Below, one piece after another: positions 26,842-34,595 of a stretch of 64,000 bases of DNA. The stretch is from NCBI RefSeq assembly GCF_034274695.1, contig NZ_CP128362.1, forward strand, positions 7,628,501-7,692,500, read 5' to 3'. The stretch is from Chitinophaga sp. LS1. GTDB taxonomy: Bacteria > Bacteroidota > Bacteroidia > Chitinophagales > Chitinophagaceae. How positions within the stretch are numbered: position 1 is the first letter of the stretch; each line of letters starts with the position of its first letter. The notes below the pieces were generated by a model, which worked only from the letters and a program-made list of their open reading frames with translations, did no database searches and had not been told where the DNA came from. The position numbers and the translations under genes are program-made.

Positions 26842-27271
26842 AGATTATTCGCGTTGTAACATCGTGTTTGATAGGTTCGCCATTAGGTCCTGATTGCTCC
26901 TGTGCCACCCTGTCTTTATACTTTTCAGGGGCATGGGCCTTAAGGAGTACGATCAGGAGGGTATCGCTGTATTCCTGTACCCAGGCAATCCTCTTCCCTT
27001 TATAATAAACCCCCTTTTTAACGCCTTTTACTGCCCTGCGCTGGGCTTCGTCTTCCAGTACCCCAACCGACATTTTAGAGGCAGATTTAAAGCCCTCTAT
27101 GAATGATTGGTTGCCCTCTTTGGTTTCATCAAGCCAGTTATAAAAGGTTCGACGGGCCACCTTTGCCTTCCTGCAGGCTTCAGTAATATTACCGCACGCC
27201 TCATAGGCAGACAGGACATCCTTCTGTATTTTTTCGGTTGTTCGTGCCTCTCCTTTTTTTAATCGTGCCAT
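26822..27271 (-). CDS. terS: Terminase small subunit
   Basis: A 149-residue protein from the ATG at 27271 (MARLKKGEARTTEKIQ). The N-terminal helix-turn-helix (ACGNITEACRKAKVARRTFY) recognises the packaging site; the C-terminal part is oligomeric. It is first in the late operon, 19 bases from the late promoter -7 element, which argues for this start over one seven codons upstream. Confidence 0.85.
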   Translation of the reverse strand: MARLKKGEARTTEKIQKDVLSAYEACGNITEACRKAKVARRTFYNWLDETKEGNQSFIEGFKSASKMSVGVLEDEAQRRAVKGVKKGVYYKGKRIAWVQEYSDTLLIVLLKAHAPEKYKDRVAQEQSGPNGEPIKHDVTTRIIFEDYGG

Positions 27272-27289
27272 TGTGCCGTGATTACAACA

Positions 27290-27339
27290 CAAAGGTAGTC
27301 AAAAAGAGTCAGCAAAACTCTATTAGAGTTTTGCTGACT
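27290..27339 (-). promoter_or_regulatory. Phage late promoter with inverted-repeat box
   Basis: On the minus strand ACTCTTTTTGACTACCTTTG (27309-27290) ends in -7 element TACCTTTG. A second ACTCT lies exactly 20 bp upstream. The upstream part is a perfect 15-bp inverted repeat (27307-27321 and 27325-27339), which could also end early transcripts. This is the main late promoter candidate. The remaining non-coding stretch 27340-27527 holds nothing else I recognise. Confidence 0.7.
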
Positions 27340-27527
27340 TAATACTATTTTACCATACCACATTGGACAGGTAAACGAAAAACAGTTTATTTAATATTAT
27401 TTATGCGTTGTTAATTCAGATGCATGAAGTAATGATATGGGAGATGGTATTATTGGAGAGATGAATGGTTATTATGCAGAGTGAACACACTTAATTTACC
27501 GCAGCTGTGAAAAAGGGATTGAGGTGA

Positions 27528-27809
27528 TTACAAATAAAACATCTTATCAAGTACAATCAAGTCCTCCATATCATCAAAAGTACCCCACATTAGCTCTCTC
27601 CATAAGTCCTCTATATTTAATCGTTTGTTTCCCGAAAGGGAGATGCAATAAATTTTTTTAATAATAATACGATTCCAAAAGCCCTTGAAACAGCGCTCCC
27701 TTATCTTTACCTTCCATATGGTTATTCTTCCATCATTAATAAAAGGTATATTTTCTTCACACTCCCGCGCAAAATTTAATAACTTATATCTACCCTTACC
27801 CTTTTCCAT
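27528..27809 (-). CDS. Small phage protein, unknown (end of early operon)
   Basis: A 93-residue protein, Lys/Ile-rich (MEKGKGRYKLLNFARECEEN start). Last early gene before the late promoter region. It is lower in GC than its neighbours, suggesting recent acquisition. No family recognised. Confidence 0.5.
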   Translation of the reverse strand: MEKGKGRYKLLNFARECEENIPFINDGRITIWKVKIRERCFKGFWNRIIIKKIYCISLSGNKRLNIEDLWRELMWGTFDDMEDLIVLDKMFYL

Positions 27810-27837
27810 TATTTACCGGTAACCTGGCCGGTAAGGT

Positions 27838-28074
27838 TTAATTGTTAGAGATTGTATCATGATCTATCCGCTTGTCCCAATCTGGCGTAATGCCATCCTC
27901 CTTTGTAGGTATTTCGGATACCAGTTCCCCCACAACCTTTAAATACCCCTGGTTTGTATTGCACCATTCCTGAGCCAATCGCTTATTTGGTGCGTCTACA
28001 TAAGGACCTGCCCAGCTCTTAAGCATTCCATCGTTAGGATCGATGGCTTCGATTTTAGTTACCCACTTTCTCAT
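27838..28074 (-). CDS. Small phage protein, unknown
   Basis: A 78-residue protein from the ATG at 28074 (MRKWVTKIEAIDPNDGML). That start avoids overlap with the upstream gene and is the first well-placed ATG. It contains GPYVDAPNKRLAQEWCNTNQ. Function unknown. Confidence 0.5.
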   Translation of the reverse strand: MRKWVTKIEAIDPNDGMLKSWAGPYVDAPNKRLAQEWCNTNQGYLKVVGELVSEIPTKEDGITPDWDKRIDHDTISNN

Positions 28075-28084
28075 TATGTCAGTT

Positions 28085-28339
28085 TTAAAAGAATGATTTA
28101 AATAAATCATGAAGTAATTCAGATTCTCTTTTTCTTCTTTCAACCTCTTTAATTCGTTCTTCTTCCGCCTTTTTTATATCCCGCTGTTCATGCTCTATTG
28201 ACCATTTGGAACGTTCAAATTTGCTGCATTTAAACGCGCCACAGGAATTATAAATTTTCTTTACGGGGTCTCCCGGTTCCCTAGGGCATTGCTGTGTCAT
28301 CCACAGATTACAATCTCCGCATCTATCATAGTGTTTCAT
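28085..28339 (-). CDS. Small Cys-rich protein, possible zinc finger
   Basis: An 84-residue protein from the ATG at 28339 (MKHYDRCGDCNLWMTQQC). Cys residues are spaced CGDC...C...C...CSKF, consistent with one Zn site, then a charged Glu/Arg helix. A longer open frame upstream runs inside the neighbouring gene and is not used. Confidence 0.55.
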   Translation of the reverse strand: MKHYDRCGDCNLWMTQQCPREPGDPVKKIYNSCGAFKCSKFERSKWSIEHEQRDIKKAEEERIKEVERRKRESELLHDLFKSFF

Positions 28340-28742
28340 CCTTCCCGGCCTCCTTCTCCGGTATTTGCTTTGGAACCTGTTCCTCTTCATGCCGGTCTGT
28401 GTCTGTCTCTTTGAAAAACGGACAATAATGAGCGGCACACAAATTAGATTCGTCCTCTGTACACCCACATGCAGGGCATTCTTTTTTATCCTCATGCGTG
28501 CTGACTGGTGCTGCATTTGAAGGCTGCTCAACTTTAGGCGATGACGCTATTACTTTACCGCAATCATAGCAACGCAAAGTCGTGCCGCCGCAGTTATTAC
28601 ATTTGAGTTGTTCCATCAGCTCTTTACCCGGCCCGGATGCCCATTCGTCGAATTTAGGGGCCTTGCCGCTGCTTACATATAGGTGATGCCCGTAATCTTC
28701 GTAAGCGTCTGCAATTTTTTTTATAAGTTCGTAATTAGCCAT
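28326..28742 (-). CDS. Zinc-ribbon phage protein
   Basis: A 138-residue protein with two or three zinc-ribbon pairs: CNNCGG...CYDCG (about 43-62) and CPACGC...CAAHYC (about 88-108). The Glu/Lys-rich tail overlaps the next gene. Role unknown; perhaps nucleic-acid binding. Confidence 0.55.
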   Translation of the reverse strand: MANYELIKKIADAYEDYGHHLYVSSGKAPKFDEWASGPGKELMEQLKCNNCGGTTLRCYDCGKVIASSPKVEQPSNAAPVSTHEDKKECPACGCTEDESNLCAAHYCPFFKETDTDRHEEEQVPKQIPEKEAGKDETL

Positions 28743-28923
28743 AGTATTGAATTAAAACGTTAATGTCATGGGCAATACATCCAGCTTCTTTTGCCCTGTC
28801 TATACTTTGAATCTTCCAACGGAATAGTTCGTCTGTAGCTGATGTTCTGCCGTCCTGCTGGTATATTAACTGGACCAAGGCGCATACATAGCCCTGTAGA
28901 AATATCTTTTCTTCTGGTTTCAT
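28735..28923 (-). CDS. Small phage protein, unknown
   Basis: A 62-residue helical protein (MKPEEKIFLQGYVCALVQLI start). It shares its first base with the stop of the upstream gene and overlaps the downstream one by 8 bases, so it is coupled in the early operon. No family recognised. Confidence 0.5.
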   Translation of the reverse strand: MKPEEKIFLQGYVCALVQLIYQQDGRTSATDELFRWKIQSIDRAKEAGCIAHDINVLIQYYG

Positions 28924-29129
28924 TATTCAGATTCGTTTAAGGCGTTAATTAATGCATCAGCGGCTTCAACAGCCTGAGCAGCCGTACCGCCAAAATAATC
29001 AGCAACAGGATTATTTGCGATGATCATGGCTGCCATAAACCGAGCTGCGAATTCTTGTCGAATAGTTAGCCCATTTAATCCATTGTTGTCTGTAACAGGG
29101 CAAGCCGGTTCGTCTCCTGCAATTTTCAT
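28923..29129 (-). CDS. Small phage protein, unknown
   Basis: A 68-residue protein. The segment GLTIRQEFAARFMAAMI and the ALINALNESE end resemble short phage proteins of the kind 'DGLTKREYFA' found in many early operons. It overlaps both neighbours by 1-4 bases. Function unknown. Confidence 0.55.
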   Translation of the reverse strand: MKIAGDEPACPVTDNNGLNGLTIRQEFAARFMAAMIIANNPVADYFGGTAAQAVEAADALINALNESE

Positions 29130-29470
29130 AGTATTGCTTTTAAAAGTTGTTCAGGAATCGGGCACCAGTGGGAGGCGGTATAAGTAACACCAGGTGTGGC
29201 AAATTCATACATGGTGAAGTCGTCTGGATTACCAGTATAGGTGCCGCCTAACATCCGACCGTTATCATGGCTGTGCTCAACGCCAACAATGAATAGGCAT
29301 CGGTCCCCTCGTTTTGGCAGTGATTCTGTTACAGGGATCCACCGGAGGTTGCGTAGTGCCCAACCAGCACCAGCAATAAATCCTCGTATAATTTCATACT
29401 GACCTGCAGGGCTGGCAATATGCCGACATTGTGCATACTTCCATCCAGCTTCGCGAGTTTCGTTATCCAT
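29126..29470 (-). CDS. DUF551-like phage protein
   Basis: A 114-residue protein. RWIPVTESLPKRGDRCLFIV near residue 39 and ASHWCPIPEQLL at the end match the W-P-x-LP ... HWxPxP frame of DUF551, a common phage protein of unknown function. It overlaps both neighbours. Confidence 0.7.
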   Translation of the reverse strand: MDNETREAGWKYAQCRHIASPAGQYEIIRGFIAGAGWALRNLRWIPVTESLPKRGDRCLFIVGVEHSHDNGRMLGGTYTGNPDDFTMYEFATPGVTYTASHWCPIPEQLLKAIL

Positions 29471-29741
29471 TTGATTCGGCCCCCTTTGCCGGTTCAGTTA
29501 ATTCTTTCATCGTAGTATCAAGCTGCTGAGCATCTACGAATAGGCAAACCATAATATGGGTATTAGCCAGCCCAGACATATGCTTTTTAACTAAGGAACC
29601 TGTAGAATCATCTACTCCAAACGTAACCAAGCCACCGGCTTTAACACTTCGGAACTCTACAAGAGTGTTAGATAAGCGAACATCTTGATCCCTGTCTGCC
29701 ATAATACCAATGGCGCGGAACTTTAATTCATTTTTATTCAT
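29463..29741 (-). CDS. Small phage protein, unknown
   Basis: A 92-residue protein (MNKNELKFRAIGIMADRDQD start), beta-rich. It overlaps the upstream gene's end by 8 bases. No recognised domain. Confidence 0.5.
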   Translation of the reverse strand: MNKNELKFRAIGIMADRDQDVRLSNTLVEFRSVKAGGLVTFGVDDSTGSLVKKHMSGLANTHIMVCLFVDAQQLDTTMKELTEPAKGAESNG

Positions 29742-30099
29742 TGTTACCCGCTAACGTTGCGGTCTCCGGTTTTATCTTATACACAGAAACAATATCTAAT
29801 GCCACGCTCTTTCGATAACTGACTTCAACAGTCTCCTCAGGATTAATCAGGTCCAATAAGCACTGATCTATATCCTCTTGCTTAGCATAATCATACATAT
29901 TAAAAACCAGGTTATTTGGACCCATTACTCCACGTTCCATATCTATGATTGTATAGAATACTGTGTGGTGAAAATTGAATGGTTGTGTACAAATAATAAA
30001 GCGTTCATTTCTCGCCTTGATAGTGTATGCTCGTTTCCATGGAGCAAAGATTATCTTGTCTCCTGGTTCAGCACTGTTAATATCAATTATCCTTTTCAT
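29734..30099 (-). CDS. Small phage protein, unknown
   Basis: A 121-residue protein; the first 35 residues (SAEPGDKIIFAPWKRAYTIK) look like a small beta-barrel. Its C-terminal tail KPETATLAGNNE is repeated almost exactly, as KPEAVTLAENNE, in the 33 bases before its own start, hinting at past gene loss or duplication. Confidence 0.5.
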   Translation of the reverse strand: MKRIIDINSAEPGDKIIFAPWKRAYTIKARNERFIICTQPFNFHHTVFYTIIDMERGVMGPNNLVFNMYDYAKQEDIDQCLLDLINPEETVEVSYRKSVALDIVSVYKIKPETATLAGNNE

Positions 30100-30178
30100 T
30101 ATTTTCCGCTAACGTTACGGCCTCCGGTTTAAAGGTGATGAGATTCTTTTCGATCAGGTGAATGTTTCAGGTAATCAC

Positions 30179-32737
30179 TCATAAGTCAAATAATGTGGGC
30201 ATTTTCACGCTTTCTTCCGCAGCCTTGCAATATGCTGAGCCGTCAATAAAGTAGTTGTGATTAAGCTCAAAGGCAACACCAAACCTTTCCAGTTCAACAG
30301 CTATCGACGGTACTGTCATTATCCCACCAAACGGGTCCAGAACGATATCACCTTTATTTGATAGCTGATTGATCACCCGCTTTCCCAAGTCTATCTGTAA
30401 AGGGCATAAGTGCATTTCCTTACCTTTGCTGTACTGAGAACTATTGAGTGTTCTCATGCGCGTGATATCTGTCCATACTTCGTCTGACCAGCTTTGCGGC
30501 TGTAGAAGCATGAATGTGGTTGGAAGTTTACCGGCAGCTTCCAGGGCATCACCAATTGAAACATGGTAATCAAAGTCGTAAACCTGATTGAGAGAGTAAT
30601 CTTTAAATACCTTGAATATTTTATCATGCTCCAAACCAGCGATTTCATTAGGTGTAAGAAGCCTGTCTCCGGAAGAACGGGCAAAGTCATGAGCATCTAC
30701 CTGCCATTTTGATAAGGAGTATTTCTTCTTTTCCTTCACCACAGGGATGTCTGCATAACTGTTTGAGGTATCGGTAGGAGGCTTTCTAAACAGGAGTAGA
30801 TACTCCGGCATTCCTACGCCCATCTTGCTACCATCCTTACACTGTTCAGACCAGCCGAGGCGATAGGTTTGGTTATTCTCGCGCACGACATCAGTAACTA
30901 TCGTCTTCATTCCCATGTAAGCAAATCCATGCTTCAGGAAGTGCATTATGGTGTGACAATGGAAGGGATATGAAGTTTGAGTTCCCATTCCCGTCATACC
31001 TATAGGGACAATACGATCCTTTACGTGAATTGCTGCTATTCTGCCAGGCATAAGAGACCGGTAAAGCTCCGGGGTGAGGTAATCCATCTGCTCAAAGAAC
31101 TCCTCATTGTTTTCACTATGACCAAAGTCGGAGTAATTCGGAGAGTACTCGTACTGAGTGGCAAATGGAATACTGGTAAGTACAAGGCCTATGCTATTCG
31201 ATTCCAGCCGCCGTGCCTCTAAAACACAATCATTATTCACGAGACGGTACCGGCTGCCTTTGACTTCAATCCTTTCTACTCCTATCTTCCTTGTAAGTAA
31301 GTTGGCCATAGCCGCTTGTGATAAACCAAACTCTTTAATTATGTCGGTCATTACTTTGACTTGTTTATTGTGATTTTGCCATTTCGTTTCAATATTCTTT
31401 CGGACTTCCCGCTCTGCTTCGGTATAAATAAGATCCACTCTTACTCGATGCTGCTGCAGAAATCGCAGCAGACGATGAATTGATTGAATAAAGTCATTGA
31501 ATTTAAAACCGATACCCAGGTATATTGCCCAGTGGCAGTAGCGTTGTAGGTTGGTACCTGAACCAAGCATACATGGTTTCGCCGCTAACTCTTGAATGCG
31601 CCCATATGCAAAGTCAGATACCGTATCCTCCCTTACCTCTAGCTTTTGGGAGCCATAAACAGACAGGCATGATGGTACCGCTTTTTCAATAGCCTGTCTT
31701 TCACTTTCCAGGTCGTGCCAAATAATGCGGTGTGCCGCAGGATCCTCTGAGCGTAGCTGCATCATCTTCGATATGCGATCGGAAAGGCTATCACGCTTCT
31801 CTTTTGCCGCTCCGGTCAATCCTAATGCGACATCTTTAAATAGTCGGCCCTGCCCACTTTTTTCGGTACCTGCAGATGTGTGGTCAGTTGGCAACTCATG
31901 CCATCTCAGGTCGAGTTCAGGAAGGATATATCCCTGGTCATCTGCAGCATCTCCTGTGATATCGGATGGCTTCTGTACAAACAGTCCCCAGCTGGCTACC
32001 CATAGCCAGAACTCTTTTTCTTTATGTGCATGCAGGGTGAGCTTATCCGCCTTGGTACTATCACGTTTGAAGAATCTTGTTTTGGCCTGGCTGATATCCA
32101 TGATGCCGAGAAAATCAGCATATGCCAGAAGCTCTATATAGTCGTTTGGAGAAGGTGTTGCAGTAGCTACGAAACGGTATGGTACACATTCGGATCCTCT
32201 ACGGTTACCAAGCGGTCCGCCATCACCGGTAAACAGGCGCATAAACTCTCGAAACGTTTTACTTCCTCCGAATCCTCGTAACACGCTTGCTTCATCAAGA
32301 GAAGCGACTTGGAATAACCTTGGATCGAGCTTTCCGTCCCTAACCGTTTCATAGTTTGTTATATAGATTCCAGTTTCTTCGCATTCGTCTATGGACCGGA
32401 TGAATTTAGGAAGCACCTGCCAGCCGAGAATGTTTTTGGCATCATTGATAAACTCCTGACGTACACCAAGTGGAGCAATGATTAAACCGCGTCCACCGGT
32501 TCTGGTAAGAATGATGCGAATGGTCTCCAATTGTGTTACGGTTTTATGCAACCCAAATGAGGCGAAATTGGCTCGACGTCCGCCTTCTACATTCCACTTT
32601 ACCATTAGTCGATTATGTGGTTTCAATGCAGTGCTGATTTCATCGATATTGACATCAAATCCATTACTACCTGCTAACTTTACTTTCCTTCTCAGGAATT
32701 CATCATACTTAATCTTGTTCAACTGTTCCATTGTCAT
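30179..32737 (-). CDS. SNF2-like helicase fused to DNA methyltransferase
   Basis: An 852-residue protein. Residues 1-470 are SNF2/DEAD-like: motif I FGLHKT (61-66; canonical GLGKT has Gly where this has His), DEAS (148-151) in place of DEAH, and motif VI QSIHRLLR (418-425). Residues 490-852 are a class-beta amino-methyltransferase: motif IV TSIPF (521-525; TSPPY-like) and motif I DPFGG (about 801-805). It probably methylates adenine N6 or cytosine N4. Its start overlaps the C5 methyltransferase stop by 4 bases. The altered Walker A raises the chance that ATPase activity is lost. Confidence 0.8.
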   Translation of the reverse strand: MTMEQLNKIKYDEFLRRKVKLAGSNGFDVNIDEISTALKPHNRLMVKWNVEGGRRANFASFGLHKTVTQLETIRIILTRTGGRGLIIAPLGVRQEFINDAKNILGWQVLPKFIRSIDECEETGIYITNYETVRDGKLDPRLFQVASLDEASVLRGFGGSKTFREFMRLFTGDGGPLGNRRGSECVPYRFVATATPSPNDYIELLAYADFLGIMDISQAKTRFFKRDSTKADKLTLHAHKEKEFWLWVASWGLFVQKPSDITGDAADDQGYILPELDLRWHELPTDHTSAGTEKSGQGRLFKDVALGLTGAAKEKRDSLSDRISKMMQLRSEDPAAHRIIWHDLESERQAIEKAVPSCLSVYGSQKLEVREDTVSDFAYGRIQELAAKPCMLGSGTNLQRYCHWAIYLGIGFKFNDFIQSIHRLLRFLQQHRVRVDLIYTEAEREVRKNIETKWQNHNKQVKVMTDIIKEFGLSQAAMANLLTRKIGVERIEVKGSRYRLVNNDCVLEARRLESNSIGLVLTSIPFATQYEYSPNYSDFGHSENNEEFFEQMDYLTPELYRSLMPGRIAAIHVKDRIVPIGMTGMGTQTSYPFHCHTIMHFLKHGFAYMGMKTIVTDVVRENNQTYRLGWSEQCKDGSKMGVGMPEYLLLFRKPPTDTSNSYADIPVVKEKKKYSLSKWQVDAHDFARSSGDRLLTPNEIAGLEHDKIFKVFKDYSLNQVYDFDYHVSIGDALEAAGKLPTTFMLLQPQSWSDEVWTDITRMRTLNSSQYSKGKEMHLCPLQIDLGKRVINQLSNKGDIVLDPFGGIMTVPSIAVELERFGVAFELNHNYFIDGSAYCKAAEESVKMPTLFDL

Positions 32738-34167
32738 GCTGTTTTACGTTCTGTTAATCCCATAATACCAGCGTAACTGGCTTCTATGATCACCTTTGCC
32801 TGGTTTACCTCGACCGCGTTACCGATGAATTTCTTCTGATCTGCCTGCGATCCCTTAAGGTGATAATCATCTCCAAATCCCTGGATCCGTAGTAATTCTG
32901 GAATCTTCAACATCCTCATTTTAATGTCTACTATTCCATGCTTAATCATAAATATTGTGATTTTGGTATTACTTAAGACGTTGTAAGAATGAGGTGGTGA
33001 TGGAAATTTCATAAATGATATTTGACCGGCAAACACGCCTCCATCTGCCTGTACCAGGTAAATCGGGGCCTTATCTCCCCTTGCAATGATAACCGGTGAT
33101 GGCTGGTCAATTGAGGTTGAATAACCTCCCCATGCTGGATTTAATAAGAAGGTAGGTGTAACTAGTGATAACCGGTCCTTAGTCGGTAATGTGGAAGCTG
33201 GCTCCTCAATAGTATTCAATTGTCCTCCATTGCTATAGTACTTCGCTATGAAACTTACATTTACCAATGACTGTCCATTAAAAGTCGTCACAGTCCCTGC
33301 GGGTCCGTCTACAGGGATAACCTTTCCTTTCGGTCTTCCTGAGAAGTGCTTTGCAATGAACATATCATCACCGTTCGCCACATACTTTAGTAACCCGGCG
33401 TAAATTCTCTCAAGTGTTTTTTCGGAAAGCGGCTTCTTTCTATCAAATATGGACTTCCCTTCATCTGTTAAATCCAATACTTCTTTTACAGCCCTCCATT
33501 TATCCAGCTGGCCAAACATGCCTGTATGTGATGGCTTTTTGCTGTGCGTAGCTTCCGGCCAGGTAATCGACAAGCCTGGTCGCATAAACTGGGCAAAGTA
33601 CCTACGGCGGGAGGTATAGGCCCCGAAGTCAGCGGCATTTAAGATTCGGTAGTCAAAGTTGTAACCGTAAGACTGCATTTTGTTTACCCACCTGATATAA
33701 TCCTCTCCATTACGCTTTGAAATTGGTTTGCCGTTTCCGTCAAGTGGTCCCCAAGCCATGAACTCTTCCACGTTTTCAATAAACCATCCATCCAGGTATA
33801 ACTCTTCTTCATACCGGAACAAGTGTTCAGCAAGCGTGCGGCTGTCTGCATCCCTCGGAAGCCCTCCTTTTGCTTTCGAAAAATTGGTACACTCAATAGA
33901 GGCCCAGATAAATATCAGGCAATCCGGATCCTGTCGGCGGAGCTTTTTTACGATAACCTTCAATTCAGCAAGATCAAGCACCTGAATTTTCTCAACGTAG
34001 TGGATACAATCAGGATGATTTGCTTCATGAGATTCGATGGCAAGTGGATCATGATTCACACAAGCAATCACTTTGGCAAACTGCTGCTCCTTATACCGTG
34101 CTCGGTGGATGCCTGATGTAACTCCACCAGCACCGCAAAAAAGGTCTATGAAATATATCTTTCTCAT
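32734..34167 (-). CDS. C5-cytosine DNA methyltransferase
   Basis: A 477-residue Dcm-type enzyme. Motif I is FIDLFCGAGGVTSG (4-17). Motif IV is ECTNFSKAKGG with the catalytic Cys; the preceding Pro of PCxxFS is Glu here. Motif VI is ENVEEF, motif VIII SRRRYF, motif X GNAVEVNQAKVI. The target recognition domain lies at about 230-400. It should protect phage DNA against host restriction. It overlaps the nuclease gene by 4 bases upstream and the helicase-methyltransferase by 4 downstream. Confidence 0.9.
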   Translation of the reverse strand: MRKIYFIDLFCGAGGVTSGIHRARYKEQQFAKVIACVNHDPLAIESHEANHPDCIHYVEKIQVLDLAELKVIVKKLRRQDPDCLIFIWASIECTNFSKAKGGLPRDADSRTLAEHLFRYEEELYLDGWFIENVEEFMAWGPLDGNGKPISKRNGEDYIRWVNKMQSYGYNFDYRILNAADFGAYTSRRRYFAQFMRPGLSITWPEATHSKKPSHTGMFGQLDKWRAVKEVLDLTDEGKSIFDRKKPLSEKTLERIYAGLLKYVANGDDMFIAKHFSGRPKGKVIPVDGPAGTVTTFNGQSLVNVSFIAKYYSNGGQLNTIEEPASTLPTKDRLSLVTPTFLLNPAWGGYSTSIDQPSPVIIARGDKAPIYLVQADGGVFAGQISFMKFPSPPHSYNVLSNTKITIFMIKHGIVDIKMRMLKIPELLRIQGFGDDYHLKGSQADQKKFIGNAVEVNQAKVIIEASYAGIMGLTERKTA

Positions 34168-34595
34168 AATTGTTTTTCCAGTTCGCTAATAACTTTTTTG
34201 TAATTCTTGACTGTAAACCTGATCACCTTCCAACCCAGCCCATGTGCCGCGTTATACTTTTCAGTGTCCTTTGTGTACCCATTGAGCGTTGTATGCCCAG
34301 ACTTTTCACTCATCAACCCCTCATACTCGATGCCGATCATTTTGTCTGGTAGTGCGAAGTCGAAACGCCACATTCTTTCAGGGTGGAAACGATGTTCCTT
34401 TACTACATAGTTTCCAGTTTCCAGAGACCAGGCTACCAGATTTCCCCACATCCAAATAACTTGCTTACAATCCTTACGAGGAATTTTTTCGCCCTTTTTC
34501 TTTGCCGGCTGCTCCAACTCCCGGATCACATCCGCGTTGATCTTTGCGCAAGCGCTTTTCTTCAGCTGGTCCAATGGAATTACTGTCTTTCTCAT
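34164..34595 (-). CDS. PD-(D/E)XK-like phage nuclease
   Basis: A 143-residue protein. RFDFALPDKMIGIEYEG (about 83-99) fits the D-x(n)-ExE/G core of PD-(D/E)XK endonucleases, followed by SGHTTLNGYTKDTEKYNAA and a GWKVIRFT strand. It resembles DUF559/Vsr-like nucleases. It lies between dnaB and the methyltransferase genes, coupled to both. A restriction-like partner or a recombination nuclease are both possible. Confidence 0.65.
   Translation of the reverse strand: MRKTVIPLDQLKKSACAKINADVIRELEQPAKKKGEKIPRKDCKQVIWMWGNLVAWSLETGNYVVKEHRFHPERMWRFDFALPDKMIGIEYEGLMSEKSGHTTLNGYTKDTEKYNAAHGLGWKVIRFTVKNYKKVISELEKQL

Noticed and set aside
28340..28531. Longer reading of the 84-residue Cys-rich gene
   Set aside because: It lies inside the neighbouring zinc-ribbon gene and the added part is a basic shadow frame.
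30131..30184. 17-codon ORF (MSDYLKHSPDRKESHHL) between two early genes
   Set aside because: Too short, and the region is better explained as a recombination scar with the repeated gene tail.
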